Assembly (NCBI GenBank): GCA_023145615.1
Contig: JAGLDK010000059.1
Span: forward strand, 1 to 39,506
DNA length: 39,506 bases
Reading direction: 5' to 3'
Source of the DNA: Ichthyobacteriaceae bacterium
Lineage (GTDB): Bacteria > Bacteroidota > Bacteroidia > Flavobacteriales > JADGDT01
Shown here: one piece after another, positions 15,767 through 23,822 of the stretch
Layout of the letters: the number at the start of each line of letters is the position of its first letter
Numbering within the stretch: position 1 is the stretch's first letter
Translations under genes and position numbers: made by a program
The notes under the pieces: model-generated
What the model was told of the DNA's origin: nothing
The model's input: the letters and a program-made list of their open reading frames with translations, nothing else
Database searches by the model: none

Positions 15767-18700
15767 ATGAAAATAATTAAACTAGAATTTAAAAATATAA
15801 ATTCATTAAAATCGGATACTCCAATTGTAATTGATTTTGAAAGTGATAAGTTTAAAAATGTTGGTTTATACGCAATTACAGGAAGTACAGGTGCCGGAAA
15901 AACAACAATTTTAGATGCTATAACAATTGCTTTATATAGAAAGGTTCCAAGATTTACAACTTCAGGAAAGGCAAAATTATGGGATGTGGTAAGTTATGGT
16001 GCTTATGATGCAATGTCGATAGTTACTTTCGAAAATGATGGCGAAATATATGAAGCTTCATGGAGTGTTAGAATTAAAAAAGATAATGGAGAGAATTTAA
16101 AAAACATTAAGGATAAAATAAGTGTTAAAAATTTAAGCACGGAAAAAATATTAGCTAATAAATCATCGGACTGCTTAAGGGCTATTGAAAATATTACACA
16201 TTTAAATTATAATCAATTTTTACGTTCGGTAATGTTGGCTCAAGGAGAGTTTGCATCGTTTTTAACTGCAAAACCATCTGATAAAGGAAGTCTGTTAGAA
16301 CAAATAACCGGGGAAGATATTTACTTGAAAATTGGAGATGTTATAAATAATTGTAAAACAGAAGAGAAAAAAAAGTTAGATCTTTTAGAAACAAAAATTA
16401 ATACCGATGATGTATTAAGTAATGAGGTAAGAACAGAACTAGAAACAGATTTATTAAATATAAATAAAGAGTTAAACTTTTTAAGTACTGAACAAAAAAA
16501 GCTTGAAGATATTGTTAGATGGTTTATTGATTTTGAAAAAATTAAACTTGATAAAAAAACAATTTCTGAAAGTTTAAATAATCTAGAAAATCAGAAAAAA
16601 GAAAACGAAAGTATTTACATAGCAATTGACAAAGATAAAAATGCACAACCTTTTGTTGAGGTTTTAAATAATAGTACCCGAATTAAAAAATCGATATTAA
16701 CTAAGGATATTGAAAAGAATAATTTAGTAAAACGTATTTCGGAATTAAATAAGACTATAGAAGAGCAAAAAATTACATTAGATAAATGTAATAGCAGTTA
16801 TACCCAATTTGAAAAAGAATATGAATTATGGGCTGATAAATTAAGAAAGGTTTCGATTATTGATACCAATATAATTCAGAAAACAAATGACAAAGAAGAT
16901 GCAATAACAAAAATAAAAGATTCTGAAAGCTATATAAAGGAAATAACTACATCAATAAAAAATGTAAATGCAAAATTGCTAACAAATGAAGAGGATATAC
17001 TAACTACAGATAGTTATATTAATAACAATAAACAAATACCCGAAGTTGAAAAGCTAATAAATAATTGGATTGCAAAATTAACTGAACGTAAAACTTTAAG
17101 TACTGGTATTAAAAATAGTATTACTGATTTTAATCAAAAAAATAGCAATTTAGAAAAAAGCAGAAAAGATTATAAAATAAATTCTGAAAAATTAAAAGAA
17201 GAAAGAAAGGAACATAAAGATTATTACGATAAAGAGGTAGCGTACAATAATCAGCTTTCTGTATTAAACATTGATGAATTTAATATAGAAAGAGATAAGC
17301 TTACTGCACAACTTAATACTTGGGATGATGTAAATAGATTGGCGAATACTTATATTGAAACCAATGATAAAATAAAAATACACAATAAAAAACTTAAGGG
17401 TTTTGAAATACAGAATATTGAAGATGAAAAGAGTGTAGAAGATTTAAAGGTTAAAATTAAATATGAAAATAATCTTTTAATTATTTCTGAAGAAAATCTG
17501 GAATTAAAAAATAAGATAATTCGTTTTGATGATGAACGTAAGTTATTAGAAAAGGGAGAGCCTTGTTTGCTTTGTGGATCTAAAGCACATCCGTTAGTAG
17601 ATGAGTATAAAGATATAAATACTAACAAAAACAGTTTAGAGGTAAAGAAACTTAAAGAAAATTTAAAACAATTAGAATCGGATAAAAATAAATCGGAAAT
17701 AAAAGTAGCAACAGCTAAAAATAATATTGAAAATACTAAAAATGACATAGCTGTTTATACAGAAACACTCAATGAAATTCAAGATAAATTTAATACCCAA
17801 AAACTGAGTTGTTTAATTACTGATTATGATTTTATTGTAAATACTAAAGCTGAAATTAATAATTTTTTATTAGAAATAAATGCTAAAATTTTAGATAGAA
17901 ACAAAATTCAAAAACAAAAAGATCTTAATTATACATATTTAAATAAGCACAGTAAAATTATTGAAAATTTAGAAAAAGACGAATCTACTTTAAAAGAACG
18001 AGGGAAGGGATTAGCACAAGATGTTAATGAATTAACTATTCTGAAAAATAATAAAACTTCGGAAATTGAAACATTAGAAAATGTTATTAATGATGAGATT
18101 TCGAAATATGATTTTGAATTACCTAAAGTTGATGAAACCGAAAGTTTTACACAAAATATACAACGCAAAATTTTAGATTATAACAATCAAGAACTAAAAA
18201 TAATTACTTTAAAAAATGATAAAGAGTTACTAATTCAAGAAAACACAAGCTACAAAAGTAAGTTACATGAAAAGGAGGGTTATTTGAAAGAATTAACTGA
18301 TGCAGAAAAAAATATTTCAAATAAATTAATTGAATTTAAAGAAGCTAGAAAAGGGTATTTGCCTAATGACGAAAAGGTTGAGGTTAAACAACAATATTTA
18401 AATGAAGAAAAAAGTGATTTAAAACAAAAACTTGATGATATAAATAAAACACAAAATTCATCGGAAAAAGATATTGCAACAGCTAAGAATAATAATGAGC
18501 GCTTAGTTGAAGAATTGAAAAATGAAAACTCTGAATTTGAAGAGTTAGAAAGTGAATTTAATAAACTGCTTGAAAATAGTATTTTTAAAAATAAAGATGA
18601 GGTTGAAAATTCTGTTTTATCAGAAAATATAAGAACCGAATATTTAGCTATTGAAAAAAAGATTGAAAATAACTTGATAGAAATTAATAGTCAGAAAGTT

Positions 18701-19423
18701 AAAAATAATAAACTATTTGAAAATGCTACAAAACTTAAGGATTTTGAAATTGAGAAAGAAAAAGCAGTAGAAAATTTACAAGAAATAAAAGAAAAATCAG
18801 CAACTGAAAATAAAAATAGTGGTGTTGTTTCTCAGAAATTAAAAAAAGATGATGAGGTAAAAACACGAAACAAGAGTTTTATGTCTGAAATTGATACTCA
18901 GAAAAAAGCACTAAAAAGATGGACAGATTTAATTAAGATTTTAGGAGGATCGAAAGACGCTTTTAATACTTATGTACAGCGTTTAACTTTAAGTAATTTA
19001 ATAAATTTAGCTAATGTGCATTTAGATAAATTGAATAAAAGATATTCGTTATTACTACCTAAAGAATATGCTGAAAAAGAGGAATTAACATTTTTGCTAG
19101 TTGATCATTTTCAAACAAATCAACAGAGAAATGTAGAAACATCAAGTGGGGGAGAAAAATTTATTATAAGTTTGGCGTTGGCTTTGGGATTATCGGATTT
19201 GGCAAGTAAAAACGTAAAAGTTGATTCATTATTTATTGATGAAGGTTTCGGAACACTTGATAATAATACTTTAGATATTGTTATTTCTACTTTAGAAACT
19301 TTACAGTCTCAAGGAAAAATGATTGGCGTTATATCTCATGTTGAAAATTTGAAACAACGTATTTCTACACAAATACAGGTAAATAAAAAGAGTAATGGAG
19401 TAAGCGAAGTGGTTATAGCATAA
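15767..19423 (+). CDS. sbcC: Exonuclease subunit SbcC (Rad50-type SMC ATPase)
   Basis: 1218 residues. The N-terminal ATPase half has Walker A TGSTGAGKTTILDAI (K45) and MLAQGEFASFL (Q-loop region). About 900 residues of K/E/N-rich coiled coil follow on both sides of the zinc hook CLLC, where C600 and C603 sit almost exactly mid-protein (PCLLCGSKAHP). The C-terminal half has the ABC signature SSGGEKFIISLALALGLSD (from S1126) and Walker B SLFIDEGFGTLD (D1158, E1159). These are the complete elements of a Rad50-like dimer that tethers and gates SbcD. The frame is uninterrupted. Start MKIIKLEFKNINS is canonical. The coiled coil is long, at the upper end of SbcC sizes. Confidence 0.97.
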   Translation: MKIIKLEFKNINSLKSDTPIVIDFESDKFKNVGLYAITGSTGAGKTTILDAITIALYRKVPRFTTSGKAKLWDVVSYGAYDAMSIVTFENDGEIYEASWSVRIKKDNGENLKNIKDKISVKNLSTEKILANKSSDCLRAIENITHLNYNQFLRSVMLAQGEFASFLTAKPSDKGSLLEQITGEDIYLKIGDVINNCKTEEKKKLDLLETKINTDDVLSNEVRTELETDLLNINKELNFLSTEQKKLEDIVRWFIDFEKIKLDKKTISESLNNLENQKKENESIYIAIDKDKNAQPFVEVLNNSTRIKKSILTKDIEKNNLVKRISELNKTIEEQKITLDKCNSSYTQFEKEYELWADKLRKVSIIDTNIIQKTNDKEDAITKIKDSESYIKEITTSIKNVNAKLLTNEEDILTTDSYINNNKQIPEVEKLINNWIAKLTERKTLSTGIKNSITDFNQKNSNLEKSRKDYKINSEKLKEERKEHKDYYDKEVAYNNQLSVLNIDEFNIERDKLTAQLNTWDDVNRLANTYIETNDKIKIHNKKLKGFEIQNIEDEKSVEDLKVKIKYENNLLIISEENLELKNKIIRFDDERKLLEKGEPCLLCGSKAHPLVDEYKDINTNKNSLEVKKLKENLKQLESDKNKSEIKVATAKNNIENTKNDIAVYTETLNEIQDKFNTQKLSCLITDYDFIVNTKAEINNFLLEINAKILDRNKIQKQKDLNYTYLNKHSKIIENLEKDESTLKERGKGLAQDVNELTILKNNKTSEIETLENVINDEISKYDFELPKVDETESFTQNIQRKILDYNNQELKIITLKNDKELLIQENTSYKSKLHEKEGYLKELTDAEKNISNKLIEFKEARKGYLPNDEKVEVKQQYLNEEKSDLKQKLDDINKTQNSSEKDIATAKNNNERLVEELKNENSEFEELESEFNKLLENSIFKNKDEVENSVLSENIRTEYLAIEKKIENNLIEINSQKVKNNKLFENATKLKDFEIEKEKAVENLQEIKEKSATENKNSGVVSQKLKKDDEVKTRNKSFMSEIDTQKKALKRWTDLIKILGGSKDAFNTYVQRLTLSNLINLANVHLDKLNKRYSLLLPKEYAEKEELTFLLVDHFQTNQQRNVETSSGGEKFIISLALALGLSDLASKNVKVDSLFIDEGFGTLDNNTLDIVISTLETLQSQGKMIGVISHVENLKQRISTQIQVNKKSNGVSEVVIA

Positions 19424-19479
19424 AGAAATGTTCTTTAGTTAAAAATCAGAAGAAGAGTAAGAACCTATTCAATAAAAAT

Positions 19480-20394
19480 ATGAAAAACATAATTATTGCA
19501 TCACTTATTTCGGCAACTATATTAACCGGATGTGATGCTCAGTTTAATAAAAAATCGGTAAAAACAAATGTTACAAATTCTGAGTTAGATTCATTTATAA
19601 AATCGGCAGAAAAAGACACTAAAATAAAAGAGGAAAGAAATAAAGAGAAATCGGGTAAAAAATCTGCTGTAAAAAACAGTGGTAATAAAAGTAATACCGT
19701 TGGTAAAACTTCGGGTAAATTAAATATTGCAACTACAAATAATGGTAAAATTATTAAGCACCAATATTATACACTTTCGTATAACGAAAAACATGAACAA
19801 GCGGAGTGGGTGGCTTATAAATTAACATCTAAAAGTATTACGGGAGGAATAAAACGTAAAGATGATTTCAGACCAGATCCTTTGGTTTCAACAAGCTCGG
19901 CAAGTTTAAATGATTATAGAAAATCGGGATACGATAGAGGTCATTTAGCTCCGGCAGGAAGTATGAAAGCAAATAAATTGGCTATGAGCGAAAGTTTTTT
20001 CATGAGTAATATGAGCCCTCAAAAACCATCGTTTAACCGTGGTATTTGGAAACGTTTAGAAACTAAGGTGCGTTATTGGGTGGCTACAAACGATTCGGTT
20101 TTTGTAGTAACAGGTCCTATTTTAGATAATCCATTAGGTTATATTGGTAGAAATAAAGTGTCAATTCCGCGTGCATATTATAAAACAATTTTGGGTTATA
20201 AAAACGGAGAGGCTAAAGGATTAGCATTTATAATGCCAAATGAAAAATCTGGAAAATCGTTATATTCTTTTAAAACTTCAATTGATGAGGTTGAAAAAAT
20301 TACAGGTATTGATTTTTACTACAATCTTGATGATGCTACAGAAAACAGAGTGGAAGCAAATAATGATGTAAAAAAATGGTTTTTGAAAAAGTAG
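19480..20394 (+). CDS. Secreted DNA/RNA non-specific endonuclease, lipoprotein (NUC/EndA family)
   Basis: 304 residues with a type II signal peptide: MKNIIIASLISATILTGC, lipobox LTGC with C18 as the lipidated residue. A lysine-rich, low-complexity linker (about residues 35-85) leads to the beta-beta-alpha-metal nuclease domain (about 95-300). The active site is YDRGHLAPAGSM (D152, R153, G154 and general base H155), with FFMSNMSPQ and the metal-binding N186 and E194 in FNRGIWKRLE. The family degrades single- and double-stranded DNA and RNA without sequence preference. As a surface or periplasmic lipoprotein it would scavenge nucleotides or degrade extracellular DNA. It starts only 57 bases after sbcC with no visible terminator, so read-through from sbcDC is possible. 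Confidence 0.95.
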   Translation: MKNIIIASLISATILTGCDAQFNKKSVKTNVTNSELDSFIKSAEKDTKIKEERNKEKSGKKSAVKNSGNKSNTVGKTSGKLNIATTNNGKIIKHQYYTLSYNEKHEQAEWVAYKLTSKSITGGIKRKDDFRPDPLVSTSSASLNDYRKSGYDRGHLAPAGSMKANKLAMSESFFMSNMSPQKPSFNRGIWKRLETKVRYWVATNDSVFVVTGPILDNPLGYIGRNKVSIPRAYYKTILGYKNGEAKGLAFIMPNEKSGKSLYSFKTSIDEVEKITGIDFYYNLDDATENRVEANNDVKKWFLKK

Positions 20395-20451
20395 ATTTTG
20401 TATTACATTAGTCAGAATGTTTATTTCTTAGTTATATATAAAAAACTATAA

Positions 20452-20478
20452 TTGGTAAGTTTAAAAAAGCTAATTTTG
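20452..20478 (+). promoter_or_regulatory. Promoter before the small unknown gene
   Basis: TTG (20452-20454) and TAATTTTG (20471-20478) are separated by 16 bases. The -7 box matches TAnnTTTG exactly and ends 27 bases before the ATG at 20506. It marks the start of a transcript separate from the nuclease gene. Confidence 0.6.
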
Positions 20479-20505
20479 CAGTAATTAATAAAGAGCAATT
20501 AAAAG

Positions 20506-20874
20506 ATGAAGAAGTATAAATTTACAGAGGAAGACAAAATAGTATTAACTCCCTTAATTGAGGCTAGATATATTTCGGTTTACGGAACTTACGACAGACC
20601 AAACCAAAAAGATATTGAAACAATTTCGGATCTTAAAGGTGAGTTTGCAGAGTATGACGAATGCTTGTTTGGTAAAGAAGAAAGAAGTATGCTTTGCTCT
20701 ATTATTGACGAAAATTTAATAAATCCTCATTCGGAATTAATGCAGGATTATAAAGAAATGACTGAAGAGGAGTACGAAAGTATTGCTGATGAGTACAAGG
20801 AAATAATTGAAAATGTAAAATACTATAAAGCATTAAAAAATAAAATATCTCCTTATAAAAAGAATAAAGATTAA
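20506..20874 (+). CDS. Small acidic cytoplasmic protein, unknown
   Basis: 122 residues. I do not recognise the family. It has no signal peptide or membrane segment. The protein is rich in Glu, Lys, Asp and Tyr and looks mostly helical, with a highly charged C-terminal third (EMTEEEYESIADEYKEIIEN) and a lysine-rich tail. Two cysteines (ECLF and MLCSI) are separated by about eleven residues and form no obvious metal site. The coding assignment rests on an exact -7 element 27 bases upstream, an ATG start and codon use like its neighbours. The GH25 gene begins 32 bases after its stop, and the single terminator at 21694 suggests that the two genes share a transcript. Confidence 0.82.
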   Translation: MKKYKFTEEDKIVLTPLIEARYISVYGTYDRPNQKDIETISDLKGEFAEYDECLFGKEERSMLCSIIDENLINPHSELMQDYKEMTEEEYESIADEYKEIIENVKYYKALKNKISPYKKNKD

Positions 20875-20906
20875 TAATAATTAACCCAATTTTACACTAA
20901 CCCAAA

Positions 20907-21692
20907 TTGAATTATAAATTAAATACTAAGTTAGTAGCTATATTTAGTATATCAACAATCTTAGTTATAGCATTAATATTTATTGCATACAAAAATACTG
21001 ATAAAATAAATTATTACTATAATAAATTGGCTACCAGAGTTTTAACTGGAAATGATATTTATAAAAGAAGTGATATATCTAAATATGAAATTCATGGTAT
21101 TGATATTTCTCATTATCAAGGTTTAATAGACTGGAAAAAAGTTAATCATCCGGACGTAACAAAAAAGATAAATTTTATTTTTATAAGAGCTACAATGGGG
21201 CTTAAAAAAGATAAATTATTTAGTTATAATTGGGGAAAATCTACAAAGCATAATTTTACACGCGGGGCATATCATTATTATTGGTCTAACTTAAATTCAA
21301 CAATTCAGGCAAATAATTTTATTAAGAATGTTGAGTTAAAAAAAGGTGATTTACCTCCTGTTTTAGATGTTGAAAAATTGCCTAAAACCCAAACGAGAAA
21401 GAATTGGAAAAGAGGAATTAAAAATTGGATTAGCATTATTGAAAAACATTATGGTATAAAACCCATAATATATACTGGCGATACTTTTTATAAAGATAAT
21501 TTAGAAAGTGACGATTATTTTAAAGATTATCCGCGTTTATGGATAGCAAATTATAATAAAGTTAAACAGCCACGTAGTAAATGGCATTTTTGGCAATACA
21601 CCGATAAAATTAAAATTGAAGGTATAAAAAGTTATGTTGATGCCAATGTTTTTAAAGGCGGACACAAAGTTTTTGAAGATTTAATTATGTAA
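20907..21692 (+). CDS. Glycoside hydrolase family 25 lysozyme, membrane-anchored, TTG start
   Basis: 261 residues. An N-terminal anchor (about residues 9-28, LVAIFSISTILVIALIFIAY) places the GH25 domain (about 60-258) outside the cytoplasmic membrane. Family marks: IHGIDISHYQGLIDW with D66, then FIFIRATMG, GAYHYYW, PPVLDVEKLP carrying the acidic pair D154 and E156, IIYTGDTFY and HFWQYTDK. GH25 enzymes are muramidases cutting the MurNAc-GlcNAc bond of peptidoglycan by the Asp/Glu mechanism. The only workable start is TTG at 20907, because the first in-frame ATG falls inside the domain. It follows the small unknown gene by 32 bases. Uses could be wall remodelling or attack on other bacteria, and the sequence does not decide. 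Confidence 0.93.
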   Translation: MNYKLNTKLVAIFSISTILVIALIFIAYKNTDKINYYYNKLATRVLTGNDIYKRSDISKYEIHGIDISHYQGLIDWKKVNHPDVTKKINFIFIRATMGLKKDKLFSYNWGKSTKHNFTRGAYHYYWSNLNSTIQANNFIKNVELKKGDLPPVLDVEKLPKTQTRKNWKRGIKNWISIIEKHYGIKPIIYTGDTFYKDNLESDDYFKDYPRLWIANYNKVKQPRSKWHFWQYTDKIKIEGIKSYVDANVFKGGHKVFEDLIM

Positions 21693-21693
21693 T

Positions 21694-21731
21694 AAAAGGT
21701 TTCTATCGAAAAAAAATGATAGAAACCTTTT
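21694..21731 (+). terminator. Intrinsic terminator after the GH25 gene
   Basis: AAAAGGTTTCTATC (21694-21707) and GATAGAAACCTTTT (21718-21731) form a perfect 14-bp stem with a 10-base A-rich loop. It begins immediately after the stop codon. Confidence 0.93.
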
Positions 21732-21937
21732 ATGTTTATTATCTGAATCTAAGTTTTGAATTTAATATGTAAATAGCCAATTAGTATTTTTTTACTACTG
21801 AATAATGCAAATAAGATTAATCAAAACATATAAAATACACATATTTGCTTTGTTCTACAATTTTAAGTAAAAAAAAATGACGTTTTAATTTGAAATAAGA
21901 TATATATTTTGAATATTCGCACAAAATAATAAGAATC

Positions 21938-22696
21938 ATGAGAAGAAAAATTGTTGCAGGAAACTGGAAATTAAATCTTGATATTAACCAAGGTTTAGAA
22001 TTGGTAAAAGAATTAGCTAAAGAGGTTGCTGAAAAGAACCCAGTTGCAGAAGTAGTAGTTACTCCTTCGTTTGTAAACTTAGCTGGTATTGTAGCTGAAT
22101 TAAAAGATTCGAAAATTGAGGTTGCTGCTCAAAACGTTAACGAAAACAAAAACGGAGCTTTTACAGGTGAAGTTGCTGCAAATATGTTAACTGCTATTGG
22201 AGTTGAAAAAGTAATTTTAGGACACTCTGAGCGTAGAGCTATTTACGGAGAAGACGATGCTTTACTTGCTAAGAAAGTAGATGCTGCTTTCGAAAACAAC
22301 ATGGAAGTAATTTTCTGTATTGGTGAGCAACTTGAAGAAAGAAAAGAAAACCGTCATTTTGATGTTGTTTCTGAACAAATTGAAAAAGGTCTTTTCCACT
22401 TAGAGGCAAAAGCTTTTGACAAAATTGTTTTAGCATACGAGCCAGTTTGGGCTATTGGTACAGGTGAAACTGCATCTCCAGAGCAAGCTCAGGAAATGCA
22501 CGCACACATACGTAAAGTAATTGATACTAAGTACGGAGTAGAAGTTGCATCTAAACTTCCTATTCTTTACGGAGGTAGTGTAAAACCAGCTAACGCTAAA
22601 GAAATTTTCTCGAAAGAGGATGTTGATGGTGGACTAATTGGTGGTGCTGCTTTAAAAGTTGAAGACTTTATGGGTATTGTTACTGCTTTTAACTAG
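21938..22696 (+). CDS. tpiA: Triosephosphate isomerase
   Basis: 252 residues, full length for TIM. It interconverts dihydroxyacetone phosphate and glyceraldehyde 3-phosphate in glycolysis and gluconeogenesis. Catalytic residues are all present: K11 in AGNWKLN, H96 in ILGHSERR, E168 in LAYEPVWAIGTG. The flexible loop is AIGTGETAS, and the phosphate-binding ends LYGGSVKP and GGLIGGAAL are intact. Codon use is visibly more biased (GCT, ACT, GTT, AAC, TTC) than in neighbouring genes, which fits high expression. It is monocistronic, with its own terminator at 22724-22748 and about 206 bp of AT-rich DNA upstream, including TATATATTTTG about 30 bases before the ATG as a possible promoter element. 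Confidence 0.98.
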   Translation: MRRKIVAGNWKLNLDINQGLELVKELAKEVAEKNPVAEVVVTPSFVNLAGIVAELKDSKIEVAAQNVNENKNGAFTGEVAANMLTAIGVEKVILGHSERRAIYGEDDALLAKKVDAAFENNMEVIFCIGEQLEERKENRHFDVVSEQIEKGLFHLEAKAFDKIVLAYEPVWAIGTGETASPEQAQEMHAHIRKVIDTKYGVEVASKLPILYGGSVKPANAKEIFSKEDVDGGLIGGAALKVEDFMGIVTAFN

Positions 22697-22723
22697 TAGA
22701 AAACACATACAATCATACATTAT

Positions 22724-22748
22724 AAAGGAGCTGAAAAGCTCCTTTTTT
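22724..22748 (+). terminator. Intrinsic terminator of tpiA
   Basis: AAAGGAGCT-GAAA-AGCTCCTTT: a 9-bp stem with a GAAA tetraloop and a run of six T's, 27 bases after the stop. Confidence 0.95.
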
Positions 22749-22816
22749 GTTGTTTATTTTTACTATTTTGCATTATTAAAATCACATATTAAATAGAATT
22801 GTAAAAATCTGATATA

Positions 22817-23647
22817 ATGGAATATATAGAATATAATTTTGTAGTTAAACCTATTGAGCCTTGGCGTGATATTTTAGTAGCCGAACTTGGTTCAGTTGGT
22901 TTCGAAAGTTTTGTTGAAACTGAGAATGGAGTAGATGGTTTTATTCAGGAAGAATTATTTATTGATGATGATTTTAACAACATGAACATATTTAGTAATG
23001 ATATGTGTGAGGTTACTTTTAAAAGTAGCAATGTTGAGCCTAAAAATTGGAACGAAGAATGGGAAAAGAATTTTTCGCCAATTATAGTTGGTGATAATTG
23101 TGTTATTAGAGCTCCGTTTCATGAAAAAACAAATGTTGAATTTGAAATAATTATTGAGCCAAAAATGTCGTTCGGTACCGGACACCATGAAACTACACAT
23201 TTAATTACAGAATATATTTTAGGCATGGATATGACCAATAAAGTGGTTATGGATATGGGATGCGGAACCGGAATACTTGCAATACTAGCAGGTTTAAAAG
23301 GATCGAAAGAAATTGATGCTGTTGATATTGACGAATGGGCTTACGAAAATACCGTTGAGAATGCTCAACGCAATAATGTTGATTTTATAAAAGTATATAA
23401 AGGCGATGCCAGTTTTTTAAACGAAACACCAAAATACGATTTATTTATAGCCAACATAAACCGAAATATATTAACCAACGATATGGATAAATATGTTAAA
23501 ACATTAAAAACTAATGGTAACATATTATTTAGTGGTTTTTACGAATCGGATGTTGATATAATAGTAAACGAAGCAAAAAAACACAACTTAACCTTAGTTG
23601 AAAAGAAAACAAAAAATTCGTGGGCTGCACTTAAATTTAAAAAATAA
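22817..23647 (+). CDS. prmA: Ribosomal protein L11 methyltransferase
   Basis: 276 residues. PrmA trimethylates lysines and the N-terminus of ribosomal protein L11 using S-adenosylmethionine. The N-terminal L11-recognition domain (about residues 1-85, including EPKNWNEEWEKNFSPI) leads into the Rossmann methyltransferase domain. That domain has the PrmA-specific motif MSFGTGHHETTHL (119-127 core), the SAM motif I VMDMGCGTGILAILA (146-152 core), the acidic D in AVDIDEWAYENT and the FIANINRNIL motif. Start at ATG 22817 gives MEYIEYNFVVKP, a usual beginning. Neighbours: tpiA with its terminator upstream, and a 175-bp gap before the large secreted protein. Confidence 0.96.
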   Translation: MEYIEYNFVVKPIEPWRDILVAELGSVGFESFVETENGVDGFIQEELFIDDDFNNMNIFSNDMCEVTFKSSNVEPKNWNEEWEKNFSPIIVGDNCVIRAPFHEKTNVEFEIIIEPKMSFGTGHHETTHLITEYILGMDMTNKVVMDMGCGTGILAILAGLKGSKEIDAVDIDEWAYENTVENAQRNNVDFIKVYKGDASFLNETPKYDLFIANINRNILTNDMDKYVKTLKTNGNILFSGFYESDVDIIVNEAKKHNLTLVEKKTKNSWAALKFKK

Positions 23648-23822
23648 GCCAACAATTAAACACATACTAACCACCCCTTATATTATACATATATTGAATA
23701 TATACACTATTTTATTTGCCTTACTAACATAATATGCAAGTATTTAGTGTATTTATTCAGAAATACAGAAGTTGAATATTATTTTCATATCAACTACTTA
23801 AATGTATAAAAATTAATGAAAT

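Noticed and set aside
17350-17748. Minus-strand frame inside sbcC (also 17929-18168)
   Set aside because: It is the antisense of the Lys/Glu/Asn-rich coiled coil, which naturally yields Phe/Leu/Ser-rich open frames.
14529-21692. SbcCD, secreted nuclease, small unknown protein and lysozyme as an anti-phage island
   Set aside because: SbcCD is housekeeping, the nuclease and lysozyme are exported, a separate promoter precedes the small gene, and there are no mobility genes or composition shifts. Nothing beyond adjacency supports a defence system.
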